Part shown: positions 26,638-35,370 of the stretch, in pieces
Numbering within the stretch: the stretch's first letter is position 1
How the letters are laid out: the number at the start of each line of letters is the position of its first letter
Assembly (NCBI RefSeq): GCF_008369935.1
Contig: NZ_VTUZ01000056.1
Location: forward strand, 1-51,945
Reading direction: 5' to 3'
DNA from: Paraburkholderia panacisoli
GTDB lineage: Bacteria > Pseudomonadota > Gammaproteobacteria > Burkholderiales > Burkholderiaceae
Length of the DNA stretch: 51,945 nt
The notes under the pieces: model-generated
Database searches by the model: none
The model's input: the letters and a program-made list of their open reading frames with translations, nothing else
What the model was told of the DNA's origin: nothing
Program-made: the position numbers and the translations under genes

Positions 26638-27273
26638 ATGAACAAGGTACTGAATGATGAGGGGCTCAATCTTCTGTTTCGTGAAGCGCGCACACATACC
26701 ACGTGGTTGAATCAACCCGTCGCTGATGAAACACTGCGTCAACTATACGACCTCATGAAGTGGGCACCCACGAGCGCCAACTGCAACCCGGCAAGAATCG
26801 TATTCCTTCGCACCAGGGAAGCCAAGGAACGGCTGGTACCCGCGCTCTCCCCTGGGAACGTGGACAAGGTAAGGAACGCTCCCGTGACTGCCATCATCGC
26901 CTACGACCTGACCTTCTACGAAAAGCTGCCCACACTTTTTCCACACAACCCCGGCATGCGCGACCACTTCGCCAGCACACCGGAACTGGTCGACACAACT
27001 GCGAGGCGCAATTCGTCCCTGCAAGGGGCCTATCTGATTCTCGCCGCTCGTGCACTGGGTCTTGATTCCGGGCCGATGTCCGGCTTCGATAACGCCAAGG
27101 TCGACGAGGAGTTTTTCGGAGCGGGAAAAAGCGACCGGAGCACCGACGAAGAGTTCTTCCCGGAAGGCCATCTCAAATCGAACTTCCTGTGCAGCCTGGG
27201 CTACGGTGATGCTTCCGGGCTCCACCCGCGCGGGCCTCGCCTCGATTTCGACGAAGCATGCACGCTCTTGTGA
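26638..27273 (+). CDS. RutE-like malonic semialdehyde reductase / nitroreductase family protein
   Basis: This 211-residue flavin enzyme matches the RutE/HadB-like branch of the nitroreductase superfamily. Hallmarks are FREARTHTTWLNQPVADETL, YDLMKWAPTSANCNPARIVF (FMN contacts), RRNSSLQGAYLILAARALGL, and the end stretch FLCSLGYGD. RutE reduces malonic semialdehyde to 3-hydroxypropionate in the Rut pyrimidine pathway. No other rut gene is near, so it may simply be a general aldehyde or nitro reductase. ATG 26638 with a perfect AAGGAGG 6 nt upstream. Monocistronic; a terminator-like hairpin lies downstream at 27644-27667. Confidence 0.87.
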   Translation: MNKVLNDEGLNLLFREARTHTTWLNQPVADETLRQLYDLMKWAPTSANCNPARIVFLRTREAKERLVPALSPGNVDKVRNAPVTAIIAYDLTFYEKLPTLFPHNPGMRDHFASTPELVDTTARRNSSLQGAYLILAARALGLDSGPMSGFDNAKVDEEFFGAGKSDRSTDEEFFPEGHLKSNFLCSLGYGDASGLHPRGPRLDFDEACTLL

Positions 27274-27442
27274 CCTGCGCCGTCTTCGGCGGAACATACT
27301 CACATCCTTCGATTGGCGTTTCGACGGACAGTATGTGATATGACTTCTAGCGTGCGGGCCCTGCTTCCACGGCACCGCCGTGAGACGGGCTCGTCGCATG
27401 TGTGGACTGGCGACGAGTGCCGCATGCCGCGGGCCGGACCTG

Positions 27443-27470
27443 GGTCGCAAGTTCCGGGGAACTTGCGACC
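27443..27470. repeat. 13-bp perfect inverted repeat
   Basis: GGTCGCAAGTTCC and its exact complement GGAACTTGCGACC are separated by only two bases. It lies in the 456-bp gap between the nitroreductase and the response regulator. No T-run follows in either direction, so it is not a typical terminator. It could be a regulatory site for a dimeric protein or a cruciform-forming element. Confidence 0.5.
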
Positions 27471-27643
27471 AGTGAAACCATTGAACGCCGGTGCCATCGC
27501 GGGAGAATTCTGTTGACGGCGACCAGCGAAACTCACGCGACTGACGTGGGCATGCACGTTCGTCCTCAGCTTCGAATATCGCAGTGAAATATACCAAGAC
27601 TATTTTTCTTCGCTAGCTACTGCTCCTCGGGACCCGTTCGTCG

Positions 27644-27671
27644 GCGGAGCGCCGTACGGCGCTCCGCTTTC
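27644..27671 (+). terminator. GC-rich hairpin with TTT tail
   Basis: Stem GCGGAGCGCC / GGCGCTCCGC with loop GTAC, followed by TTTC. It is probably the terminator of the nitroreductase transcript or an upstream attenuator of the response regulator gene, which starts 58 bp later. Confidence 0.6.
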
Positions 27672-27729
27672 ATTCATACAGAAAGGGAACATGCGTTGCT
27701 GCTTGTTCTGCTACAAAAGGAGCGGACAA

Positions 27730-28074
27730 ATGGCTAACGTGCTGCTGGTTGAAGACGACGCCAACCTTCTTCAGGCACTGGGAACCGTGCTTGTTCTTGA
27801 AGGACACCACGTTCGACGGGCCGAAAACGGGACGGAAGCACTCAATGCTACGTCGGTCGAGGCTCCTGACATCATCGTGACGGATGTCATGATGCCGGGC
27901 ATGGATGGCATAGCGCTGGTGCGCGCGTTGAGAGCAATGCCGTTACTTGCCCATATCCCCGTAATAATGACCACCGCCATCAATGTACCGCATGTGCTAC
28001 CGGTACAGGCCTTCCTCCGGAAGCCGTTCTCTGAGGTCGAGTTGGTCGACCTGATTGACAGGCTCCTCGCATGA
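27730..28074 (+). CDS. Single-domain response regulator (CheY-like)
   Basis: A 114-residue stand-alone receiver domain. The acidic pocket is E8, D9, D10, the phosphoacceptor D52 in VTDVMMPGMDG, the switch threonine T81 and the conserved lysine K98 in LRKPFSEVEL; all key residues are there. There is no output domain, so it acts by protein contact. No kinase gene is in the neighbourhood. ATG 27730 is chosen for the AAAGGAGCGG ribosome site. Its TGA overlaps an ATG opening a 60-codon Arg/Pro-rich frame to 28253, which I do not consider convincing. Confidence 0.9.
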   Translation: MANVLLVEDDANLLQALGTVLVLEGHHVRRAENGTEALNATSVEAPDIIVTDVMMPGMDGIALVRALRAMPLLAHIPVIMTTAINVPHVLPVQAFLRKPFSEVELVDLIDRLLA

Positions 28075-28500
28075 CGTTCCTGGCTTCGCCTCGATACACA
28101 ACGCAAACCAGATGGCGCAAGCGCTATCGGGATGCTCGCCTTTGGGGCTACGAAAGTTCTGCGAGCAACGATACGCCGGAACCAGTGCCCGCACTCTCAC
28201 CCGCCGGGCATTCCACGCGGCGTTCCATCCAGCGCTTTCTTCCCGAAGGCTAAGAAATTTCGTTGAGGATGTCGGTCTCGTCTTCCGTTAGGGTAACTGG
28301 TATCACTCCTGTAGCGGCGTGAGGTCTCCTCTGACACAACGCGTCAATGCCATACCGGCAAGTACGGCGCCCACGCACGCGGCGATATGGGCGAAGACGG
28401 TACGACGGGCTGGAAGTCACGCTGCTTGCGCGCTTGCCTGGCCAGGTATAGCCCTTGCGCGCTTGAGTGCGTATCAGCTGATGACCTATGGAGGAACCGC
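28075..28500. other. Non-coding stretch (426 bp)
   Basis: Apart from the weak 60-codon frame that overlaps the response regulator stop, nothing is supported here. The ribosome site of the next gene (GGAGGAACC) is at its right edge. Confidence 0.4.
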
Positions 28501-28950
28501 ATGCCACAAGTCATCGTTGCGCTGTTCGGCTCATATCATGACGGCGATGAGGCGCTTCGCGCGCTGCAGGCATTGGGCTTAAGCCTGGACCATGGACATT
28601 TATACCAGGCAGGAAAACGCGCCCCGACGACGCCACTTCCTGTCAATACTCCAGAGCTGGATTGGCGCCTCCACGAGGCCGCCGAGTATGCCGCGCATGG
28701 CGAGCGTCCGGGCGCAGGCGCGAACCGATACCACCCGGAGACGGAAGACCTGGGCCTCAGCGCCGACACTGCGGCTCCCGTGAGCGTCGACACAATCTCG
28801 CGTACGCTTCTGGTTATCGAGGACACAACTGGCCTGAGACCTGCCACCGCTTGCGAGATGCTTTACGACTATGGCGCGCTCGCAGTAAAGGATGCGGCCG
28901 GCCACTGGCGCTTCTCACCCCACCGGAAGGTCTGCCGCAGCCAGGAATAG
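28501..28950 (+). CDS. Hypothetical protein with YflT/GSP-17M-like N-terminus
   Basis: A 149-residue soluble protein. The first 40 residues (MPQVIVALFGSYHDGDEALR then ALQALGLSLDHGHLY) read like the general stress protein 17M/YflT heat-resistance domain, a small alpha-beta fold that begins with V-x-A-x-F-x-S/D and a helix of hydrophobic heptads. The rest (SVDTISRTLLVIEDTTGLRP) resembles no motif I know. The start ATG 28501 follows GGAGGAACC. It is possibly a stress-related protein; the role is unproven. Confidence 0.68.
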   Translation: MPQVIVALFGSYHDGDEALRALQALGLSLDHGHLYQAGKRAPTTPLPVNTPELDWRLHEAAEYAAHGERPGAGANRYHPETEDLGLSADTAAPVSVDTISRTLLVIEDTTGLRPATACEMLYDYGALAVKDAAGHWRFSPHRKVCRSQE

Positions 28951-29297
28951 TGATTTGATTGCCCACCGCCCGTTTTGCGACGCCATGATGGCAGGTGCGT
29001 GGCAGACCGAGCGACTGCGGCGAACCATGTTGACGCACGCACCCATGGCAGAGTCGCACTGTTCATCGGTGATGCGGGCACATCATGCGACAGCAACCCC
29101 CGATGCCACCAAAACCGTCACGCAATTCCACTTATGATTCCTGTACCTTTACGCGGAGCCGGACCCTGCCGTCGTTTGCGCTATCTGCGTTCTCCCAGGA
29201 ACGCCCGTTGCTCAATCAGTGCGCGGGCGCGCGCGTGTCCAGGAGGACGAGCGACAACATGCGTAGATGTTCGTAGTAATCTACTGGAAAGAGTGCA
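28951..29297. other. Non-coding stretch (347 bp)
   Basis: No supported gene. A GTAGAT-N10-ATCTAC inverted repeat at 29263-29284 ends 13 bp before the DUF2934 start codon and could be an operator or a hairpin in its leader. Confidence 0.4.
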
Positions 29298-29474
29298 ATG
29301 GACAACGTTTCGCGGGAAGAGAAGATTCGTGTGCGGGCCTATGAGCTCTGGGAAAAGGACGGCAGCCCCGATGGACGGGCCGACGAGTATTGGGAACAGG
29401 CCAAGGCCCAGATAGACGAAGAAGAGACTGCGGACGGAAACGAAACTGAGCCAAGGAGCCGGCTGCCCAGGTGA
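29298..29474 (+). CDS. DUF2934 domain-containing protein, 58 aa
   Basis: This short protein begins MDNVSREEKIRVRAYELWEK, followed by DGSPDGRADEYWEQAKAQID, the exact plan of DUF2934: a helix with R-x-R-A-Y-x-L-W-E, a G-x-P-x-G-R/H turn, and a second helix with W-x-x-A. These small proteins are common in rhizobia and Burkholderia and their function is unknown. ATG 29298 has GGAAAGAG upstream and the gene ends at TGA 29472-29474. Confidence 0.85.
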   Translation: MDNVSREEKIRVRAYELWEKDGSPDGRADEYWEQAKAQIDEEETADGNETEPRSRLPR

Positions 29475-29697
29475 CGGAAACCGGACGGTGAAGAGGAGCC
29501 CCCCGTCGACCGGCCAGCGGGGCCATCACTCTTGCAGGAGAACCGTCCGGCGGCGCAGTGCACGCGGCGCGTCCTTCCGTTGTCGCTATGCGCCGACCCC
29601 ACGACGTGCCTGACGCTATCTGGTTTCGTCACGATACCGCATAACGCCCGGACCTTGACTGCAAATTGCGCAGGACGCTTCTCCAACAGCACCGCTG

Positions 29698-30000
29698 TCA
29701 GTAGGTCTTCTTCATGCCGGCACCCTCGGAAGCAGGTGCATCCATTCCTCCCTTCTTCTGCATCTTAGGGTTCATCTGCTTTTGCGACATGTCGCCCGAC
29801 TTCCCCATCGTGTTTGCGCCGGACGCGCCAGATGGTGACTCCGTAGTGCCGCTTGCATTCGGCGTTCCCATTCCGGTGCCGCCCTGGCCTGCACCACCGC
29901 CCCCACCACCACCACTGGTGCCCGCACCCTGCGCATAGGCAGCGCCGGACAAACTCAAAATGAATGCCGATAACAGTAATCCTTTCGTAGCAACTCGCAT
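29698..30000 (-). CDS. Gly-rich exported protein, 100 aa
   Basis: The N-terminus MRVATKGLLLSAFILSLSGA is a Sec signal with cleavage after AYA (about residue 23). The mature part is a poly-Gly/Ala/Ser stretch followed by a Lys/Met-rich end (QKQMNPKMQKKGG, MKKTY). It is disordered and periplasmic. The start ATG 29998-30000 follows a GAGGGAG ribosome site with the same TACATC spacer as the small basic protein gene at 25226. Proteins like this are abundant and poorly known in Burkholderia. Confidence 0.72.
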   Translation of the reverse strand: MRVATKGLLLSAFILSLSGAAYAQGAGTSGGGGGGGAGQGGTGMGTPNASGTTESPSGASGANTMGKSGDMSQKQMNPKMQKKGGMDAPASEGAGMKKTY

Positions 30001-30882
30001 GATGTACTCCCTCGTGACGTCGGCAGCAGCGCAGTCGCTGTCGCAAACCACGCAGACCATTCTCCAGCGCAACATGAACATCCAGCCGACGCTAAGACTG
30101 GAACCGGGCCAGCGCATCACCATGGTCACAAGGCGCGATATGAAGTTACCCCCTGCCCTCGTCGACGGAAGTTGCCTGCAGTGAAACCAGCTGATCGCAA
30201 TCCGCTGATGCATTCACCTTCGTCGCGTCGTGTGCGACGCTGCGCTCGCTCGCGTGCGTTACGGTTCCGATCGATCGACCTGGCAACTCACACCGAACGT
30301 CCTTCAGGACATCCATCAGCCGATCAAGCGAGCGGCAGGTGATCAGTCGTGTGTGAAGTCTTGGATCAGGCCGAGTTGCCCTTCGCGGACAAAACTGTTT
30401 GCCCGGTTGTCGGCCACAGCCGACGTTCGTGCGTCGAAGCTGATATGCCTGCTGATTGGCGCTCACCAGTCATTCGCGAACGGCGGGAGGCGAATGATCG
30501 CTACCGACTTCAACGAACGCGTACTGTCGACCCACTGCTGCCATACGCGGTTGCGATGGCCTTAATAAGTGCAAAAAGAAAGGCGGCAAACTTTTCGGCG
30601 CCTATCTTTCCGCGGGAAACTCGGCGCACCTTGGCAATGTCGACGCACGAATCTTTCAGGCCAGTCTCCTTTCCCAGATGACGCCGGCGCGGGCGCGGCT
30701 CGCGGCACTGACGGAGGAATCGACAGATGGACTTACCGCGCTGACGAACATGGGGAGGTTGCCGGCTCCGGCGCGCGAACATAAACCGTAATCAGGATCG
30801 GAAGAACCGCGTTGGCACCTGTTGTTGTGCCGGCGAAGCACCCAATAGCGCGGCGTGCGGGCGCTGGCGCCCTCGTCGCCCG
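30001..30882. other. Long gene-poor stretch (882 bp)
   Basis: No supported gene on either strand. The left end holds the leader of the Gly-rich protein gene. Around 30395-30450 the sequence has GGCCACAGCCGAC-type words similar to the dispersed degenerate repeat seen elsewhere in the window. Confidence 0.4.
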
Positions 30883-31301
30883 TTATGCCTGCCCTTGGCG
30901 CACATAGCACGCGTTCGGGTTGTTGATCGCGCCGATCGTCTCGTCGACGAACGAGGTCCAGAATTCAGGCTTCACTAGATAGCTCTTCAGTTGCGCGCCG
31001 CCAGCGTCTGCCGTGATGTCGATCAGCAACCAGACGCTGCCGCGCGCGAGCTGCTGCGAGGTGTCCTTGATGACGATTCGTTTGCCTGATGGATCCACGA
31101 TGATCTCACCCACGTTGCGACACTTCGCCTGATAGTCGAAGAGCGCCTGATGGATCTGCGGAATCGTCTTGGCGATCTGCACGCTCTTGTAGGCATATTT
31201 GGGCCTACGCAGCTCGTCGGCCGTACCAGACACGCTCGCCGTGCTCACGCATGCGCTCAGTGCGAACGATGCGGTGACTCCCGCTAGAAAGGATTTTTCA
31301 T
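30883..31301 (-). pseudogene. Lipoprotein paralogue, frameshifted at an A-run next to its start codon
   Basis: From ATG 31299-31301 (ribosome site GGGGGAAAAT) the frame stops after five codons (MKNPF). Adding one A to the five-A run 31294-31298 gives MKKSFLAGVTASFALSACVS, a perfect lipoprotein signal with lipobox ALSAC, fused in frame to the 121-residue body. The body is paralogous to the product of 31342-31737: matching pieces are TIPQIHQALFDYQAKCRNVGEI versus VQQVNQALFEHATGCRSLGT, and DPSGKRIVIKD versus DPTGSRIVVTD. The interval is one base short of 140 codons. Without the fix only an unlipidated product from an internal GTG could be made. It is a sequencing error, a mutation, or a slippage switch. 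Confidence 0.75.
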
Positions 31302-31341
31302 ATTTTCCCCCGTATTGAGTAATGTCTTTAGACCTTGCGGT

Positions 31342-31737
31342 CTACGAGCAGGTCTTCGGGTCGCTGATTGCGTTGATCACCTCGCCGATGAAATGCCGCG
31401 TGTTCTTGTTGTGATAGTAGTCATAGCTGGTGAGCCTCACGCCGCTGCCGTCAGCGTCGATGTCGACCAGCGCCCACACCGCGAGCTTTGTTAGGCCCAT
31501 CCCCTCATCGGTCACCACAATGCGGCTTCCAGTCGGATCCGCCGAGATCGTGCCAAGCGAGCGGCAGCCGGTCGCATGCTCGAACAGGGCCTGATTCACC
31601 TGCTGGACCGACTTGTCGAAATACAGGGTCTGCGCCGCATGTTCAGGCTTGCGCAGGTCATTCGCGGTAATGTCCCGCATGCCCACGCAACCGCCCAGTA
31701 AAACAACCCCCAGTGCCGCAAGCATCAACTTTTTCAT
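31342..31737 (-). CDS. Putative lipoprotein, 131 aa
   Basis: MKKLMLAALGVVLLGGCVGM is a lipoprotein signal with lipobox LLGGC (C17). The mature domain is about 110 residues, with two conserved-looking cysteines (C58 in ATGCRS and the near-terminal C) that may form a disulfide. It lies 40 bp upstream of its frameshifted paralogue in the same direction, so the two are a tandem duplication. Family unknown to me. Location: outer or inner membrane, periplasmic face. The start follows GGGGAGATT. Confidence 0.8.
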   Translation of the reverse strand: MKKLMLAALGVVLLGGCVGMRDITANDLRKPEHAAQTLYFDKSVQQVNQALFEHATGCRSLGTISADPTGSRIVVTDEGMGLTKLAVWALVDIDADGSGVRLTSYDYYHNKNTRHFIGEVINAISDPKTCS

Positions 31738-31930
31738 AATCTCCCCGTCTTGTTGAACGGCGTCTTTGTATCATGCGCCCCACGTTACCTCATTGAGCGG
31801 CGCGCTCTTGAGCAGCCGGTCGACCGCCGCGTCAATCCTCCTGCGACACGCGAGGTGAGGCCGCCCGCGACAGAACACCTGGGCTGCGCGAGACGACCCC
31901 TTTGCTTCCGGCGGCTACGCGTTCAGTTAC

Positions 31931-32863
31931 TCACACCACAATGATCTCCTTGTGGAGATTCTGCTCCTGCACGTCCTTTTTGAAGGCGTCGAACAGCACC
32001 TCGTCCCTGACGATGTCATCAGGCCGCAATTTTCCCTTAACCAGATCTAGGACCACCCCATAGTACGATCGGAGCACTTCGTGACATTCGCGCGACAAGA
32101 ACTGACCGGAGATCAGATCCTGATTGATTACTATACCGGGGCAATCCTTATAGATTGCGTTCGCTACCTTGACGAAATCACCGGACAGATCGAAATACAC
32201 CAGAGGGACTTCGTACCTGCTGCTTTTCATATCCGGGTACACATAACTCATACCATCGAAACTGACTTTAACCTGCAAACCTGCTGATACGCCTCGATTG
32301 GTACGATCGCTATCTCCGCGTGACATTTGCATGAGCTCGTCAACCACGTCGTCCTCGTGTATCCAAATGATGTCACGCTGCGTGTTTCCCGCGCTATATT
32401 TGGTGGGGTAAAGTTGCTTCGTGCGATTAAGTCCGGTACCAATCGCCTTGAAGCGGTCCAGGGCCCGGTTAATTCTTTGTCCCCGTCGGGCATACATGCC
32501 CCATTTCCGATTGGCAGAAGCGCTATCGTTGCACTCTTTGACAATCAAGGCCTCCGCGATCTTTCCCAGTACCCGCATGACAGATACATGGGGATCGGGC
32601 GTGCAGATTATCCTGTGTTTAAGTAGACCCTCCTCATCGACGTCGATTAACCCTAACTCGTACGTCAGAATTTCGAGCAGTTGGAAGCCGTGAACTTGAT
32701 TAACAAGTTCGACGTCTCGCGTGCCTTGATTCCAGTCTTCGAGAGACTGCGCCGTTGCTGAGTGGAGAATACCGTTTTGATCCCTCACGGCGACGACCAA
32801 TTCGACCTGACGCACGAGAGGATTGCCGTGTCGGTCGAGAAAAGGGGGAGTCGTTTTCTGCAT
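31931..32863 (-). CDS. Unrecognised 310-aa protein, possibly nuclease-like
   Basis: I do not recognise this protein. It is soluble with no signal or membrane segment. The N-terminal 75 residues (RQVELVVAVRDQNGILHS, SLEDWNQGTRDVELVNQVHG) resemble a small beta domain. The middle is basic and Tyr/Arg-rich. Around residues 180-240, IIWIHEDDVVDELM is followed by SAGLQVKVSFDG and YEVPLVYFDLSGDFVKVAN. The acidic patch plus a QVK step is vaguely like a PD-(D/E)XK nuclease core, but this is a weak guess. Base composition is somewhat more AT-rich than neighbours, suggesting acquisition. Start ATG 32861-32863; ribosome site not strong. Confidence 0.65.
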   Translation of the reverse strand: MQKTTPPFLDRHGNPLVRQVELVVAVRDQNGILHSATAQSLEDWNQGTRDVELVNQVHGFQLLEILTYELGLIDVDEEGLLKHRIICTPDPHVSVMRVLGKIAEALIVKECNDSASANRKWGMYARRGQRINRALDRFKAIGTGLNRTKQLYPTKYSAGNTQRDIIWIHEDDVVDELMQMSRGDSDRTNRGVSAGLQVKVSFDGMSYVYPDMKSSRYEVPLVYFDLSGDFVKVANAIYKDCPGIVINQDLISGQFLSRECHEVLRSYYGVVLDLVKGKLRPDDIVRDEVLFDAFKKDVQEQNLHKEIIVV

Positions 32864-33166
32864 GCCCTTACCGTGGATTCCTTTTTCTTATTCCTGACCC
32901 GATCCAACTCACGTGCCTCTTTCCGTTTGGGAATTGGGCTGGTATGCAGGGCTGATGTCTCCGCATGGGCGATCTGCGTGTGCCCGGGCTGAAGACCGAT
33001 CAGCTTTATGACGACCGGCGCCCCGCGTACGTCAGCCTGTCTCGGAGAAAAATCGCCTACCCGTCGCCGAGCTTCCCGGTGCGCAGCATGAAGTTCATGA
33101 AAGACGTGCGAATGGCCGGGTGCTCGAAGTTTGGTGCGCGGTTGCGATCCTCGCACCTCGGTCAGG
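32864..33166. other. Non-coding stretch (303 bp)
   Basis: No gene or repeat is recognised here; it separates the unrecognised 310-aa gene from the LprI-type gene. Confidence 0.4.
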
Positions 33167-33952
33167 TTACTTGAACGTCTGAACGATCGCAGTGCGCTTC
33201 CTGGTTTCGTCAGCGAAACACTCTACCGATGCCTCAACCGCGCGACTGCCCGCGTTTAGCCCGCTGTCATTCTCTTCGCACGTTTTGTCGCGCTGTTTGA
33301 TCCACGCGCGCTCGTCGAGCTTCAGGCGCTGCTTGCCGCCATCATCCAGTCGCGCCATCGTCGTTTTGTATGCCGCATTCAGAGCCTTGTCGGCCTGCTC
33401 CCGCTGCCCTTCAAGGCACTCCAGCATCGCAGGTGCATCGCTCGCGTTGTCCGAGCATGGGTCCGCGTTCGCAGCGACCGCCACCCTGTGCGGCGCGGGC
33501 TGAAGTGCCGGCGCAGCCGCTACGGACGGTGCCCGGCGTGACGCCAGCTTCGCGAGCGCTGCGTGATCCTCGTCCTCGAGATCGCGGACATACGAGAAGG
33601 CCATCTTCATGCCGCTGTTCGCGGTGAGCGTCAGGCTGAAGCGCGTGTGGTCCGCATTCCAGACCTCGCGCAGCACCCACGTCATCGGGGCCGCGGCGCT
33701 CACGATCTTCAGGGTGAGGTATGACTGATCCTCGTTGAACTTGCTCGACTGCGCGACGAAGCTCGTCCCGGTCGAGTCGATCGCGCCGATCAGGCCGTTG
33801 CTGATCGGCCCGATGGTCAGCAGGGAGCCGCCGTCACTGCGCCACACGCCTGCGGCTGACTGGACGAATTGCGCCTCGGTTTCGGCATACGCGGTGGCCA
33901 CCAATGCGGTGGACAAAAAACAGCCAAATGCAAATGCTCTCGCGAATCTCAT
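33167..33952 (-). CDS. Exported DUF1311/LprI-type lysozyme-inhibitor-like protein
   Basis: A 261-residue exported protein: signal peptide MRFARAFAFGCFLSTALVAT with cleavage after AYA. A middle beta-rich domain (about 25-130) leads to an Ala/Pro linker (APSVAAAPALQPAPHRVAVA). The C-terminal domain has the DUF1311/LprI pattern: four cysteines (DPCSD, LECLEG, KTCEEN, VECFAD) with QREQADKALNAAYKTTMARL and a LDERAWIKQRDKTC step between them. LprI-type proteins inhibit lysozyme in the envelope; whether this one does is unproven. The start is ATG 33950-33952 with GGGGAAAC upstream. A second LprI-like domain is encoded by the neighbour on the same strand. Confidence 0.82.
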   Translation of the reverse strand: MRFARAFAFGCFLSTALVATAYAETEAQFVQSAAGVWRSDGGSLLTIGPISNGLIGAIDSTGTSFVAQSSKFNEDQSYLTLKIVSAAAPMTWVLREVWNADHTRFSLTLTANSGMKMAFSYVRDLEDEDHAALAKLASRRAPSVAAAPALQPAPHRVAVAANADPCSDNASDAPAMLECLEGQREQADKALNAAYKTTMARLDDGGKQRLKLDERAWIKQRDKTCEENDSGLNAGSRAVEASVECFADETRKRTAIVQTFK

Positions 33953-34074
33953 TGTTCTTGTTTCCCCGTTGTTAAAAGCTCCCGCGGCTACTGCCGCAGG
34001 TCAATTCCCGTTGACGCAGTGGGCAGGTGCCTGTGGGATTTCGAGCGTGCTGCCCCCTTGCCTCGGATTGGCTG

Positions 34075-35151
34075 TTAGTTTTGCGTGGTATCCAGCCGAG
34101 CCGCAACGTTCTGGGTCTGTGCAATGAGTGTCATCGTCTTGATCTGATAGGTGTACCACGCACTAAGACAGGCGACGTCGTTGCAACGCTTCTCCCGGAA
34201 GTTCCACTGACCCCGCATCCGCTCCTTTAGAGCATCCAGATCTGCAGGAGCAATTGCGTTTTTGGCGGCTGTTACGGAGTTAGCCAGTTTCACGTCTGCG
34301 TTAGCAAGTGCTGGCGTGTGGCAAATCAAATATTCATTCTGCGAGTGGCTTTGTCCGCAGTCAAAGCTCGTTCCATAAAGCTGATTTGGAGTGGTGTTGA
34401 AATCGGTAGCAGAGTCTGCCTGTTGAGCAGCAGGGGGCTGTGCAGCCTGGTCCTGTACTGGTGGTTGCTGCTCATGTGCTTGTACCGCGTCTGCCCCAGT
34501 CGCCACTTGCGAAGAGGCCTCAGTTGCATTGCCTTGTGGCTCAGTGCTGTCCTGTTCGACGCTCGCTGCGGGTGCGCTGCTAGCGTTCCCTGGATTGGCT
34601 TGCTGTACCGCAGGCGTCGGCACACTCGTATTCGGAGTCGTGGCCAGTTCGTCATGTGCCGGAACCCTTACCTGCGCCGAACCTGGAAAATCCGATAGCA
34701 GGGTAGCGAAGATCGCGAACGCGCCGCCCGAAACAATGATGACCAGACGTTCAGTCACACGCGTAAGCTTCGGCTTCTGCCCAGCCAGTCGCAACGCGGA
34801 GTCCTCGTTACAGTAATTCACCTGCGCAAACAAGATGCACATGCCGAGGAAGCTGAAGATGCTGAACGGCAGGAATGCGCCCCATAGTGCCGCAAATCCA
34901 ACGGCCAGACTGTGGATTCCGCTATTGTGGAAGACCATGCCAACGCCAACAGCCGCCAGAACCAAAAGCAGGTAGTGGGCTGCGAGCATGACCCAGCGGC
35001 GCGTGTACATCAGGTGCGCACCGACTGAGCCAAGGAAAAACCAGAGTACGTAAGCGGCGAAAGCAGAGCGGATCTGCGCCTGGTGTAGATTGCGGTGGAA
35101 GGCGTGGTCGCCGATGGCTTGCGCCGTGGTTTGCAAAGTATTTTCGTTCAT
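34075..35151 (-). CDS. TM2-type membrane protein fused to LprI-like periplasmic domain
   Basis: This 358-residue protein has a cytoplasmic N-terminus, a TM2-like pair of helices (residues about 28-75, with YVLWFFLGSVGAHLMYTRRW, the aromatic turn typical of TM2), one or two more helices near 80-112, and another at 131-153. A long Pro/Gln/Ala/Thr-rich linker (about 165-250) follows. The C-terminal domain of about 100 residues has cysteines in FDCGQSHSQNEYLICHT, EKRCNDVACLSAWY, and the DLDALKERMRGQWNFREKRC pattern of DUF1311/LprI. It looks like a tethered inhibitor or sensor in the envelope. Start ATG 35149-35151; weak ribosome site. Confidence 0.78.
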   Translation of the reverse strand: MNENTLQTTAQAIGDHAFHRNLHQAQIRSAFAAYVLWFFLGSVGAHLMYTRRWVMLAAHYLLLVLAAVGVGMVFHNSGIHSLAVGFAALWGAFLPFSIFSFLGMCILFAQVNYCNEDSALRLAGQKPKLTRVTERLVIIVSGGAFAIFATLLSDFPGSAQVRVPAHDELATTPNTSVPTPAVQQANPGNASSAPAASVEQDSTEPQGNATEASSQVATGADAVQAHEQQPPVQDQAAQPPAAQQADSATDFNTTPNQLYGTSFDCGQSHSQNEYLICHTPALANADVKLANSVTAAKNAIAPADLDALKERMRGQWNFREKRCNDVACLSAWYTYQIKTMTLIAQTQNVAARLDTTQN

Positions 35152-35295
35152 ATAATTCTATGGCTTCTTTTTAATTGACTAAATGAATCGACTGCGGCCC
35201 TGCCGCAATATCGGCAACAAGAAGCCATTTCTTTAGGCCGCGACATCTTCGCGAGCCTGTCCGTCTTTTTGCGTGCGAGGCGGTTAAAACGCGCT

Positions 35296-35367
35296 CTACT
35301 CGCGGGCGAGCGTAAAGCGCTCGCCGAACACGGTGGCAAACTGGTTCACGGCTGATTTCCAGTCGAA
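35296..35367 (-). mobile_element. Possible C-terminal scrap of an IS256-like transposase
   Basis: The minus strand reads FDWKSAVNQFATVFGERFTL and ends AREstop. This is similar in pattern to the end of IS256/mutator-type transposases (W-x-x-A-x-x-x-F-x-x-x-F). It abuts the IS110 fragment at 35371. Short and tentative. Confidence 0.22.
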
Positions 35368-35370
35368 GGA

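Noticed and set aside
28071..28253. 60-codon frame overlapping the response regulator stop (ATGA)
   Set aside because: Arg/Pro/Ser-rich composition without homology; overlap could be chance, and no ribosome site is visible.
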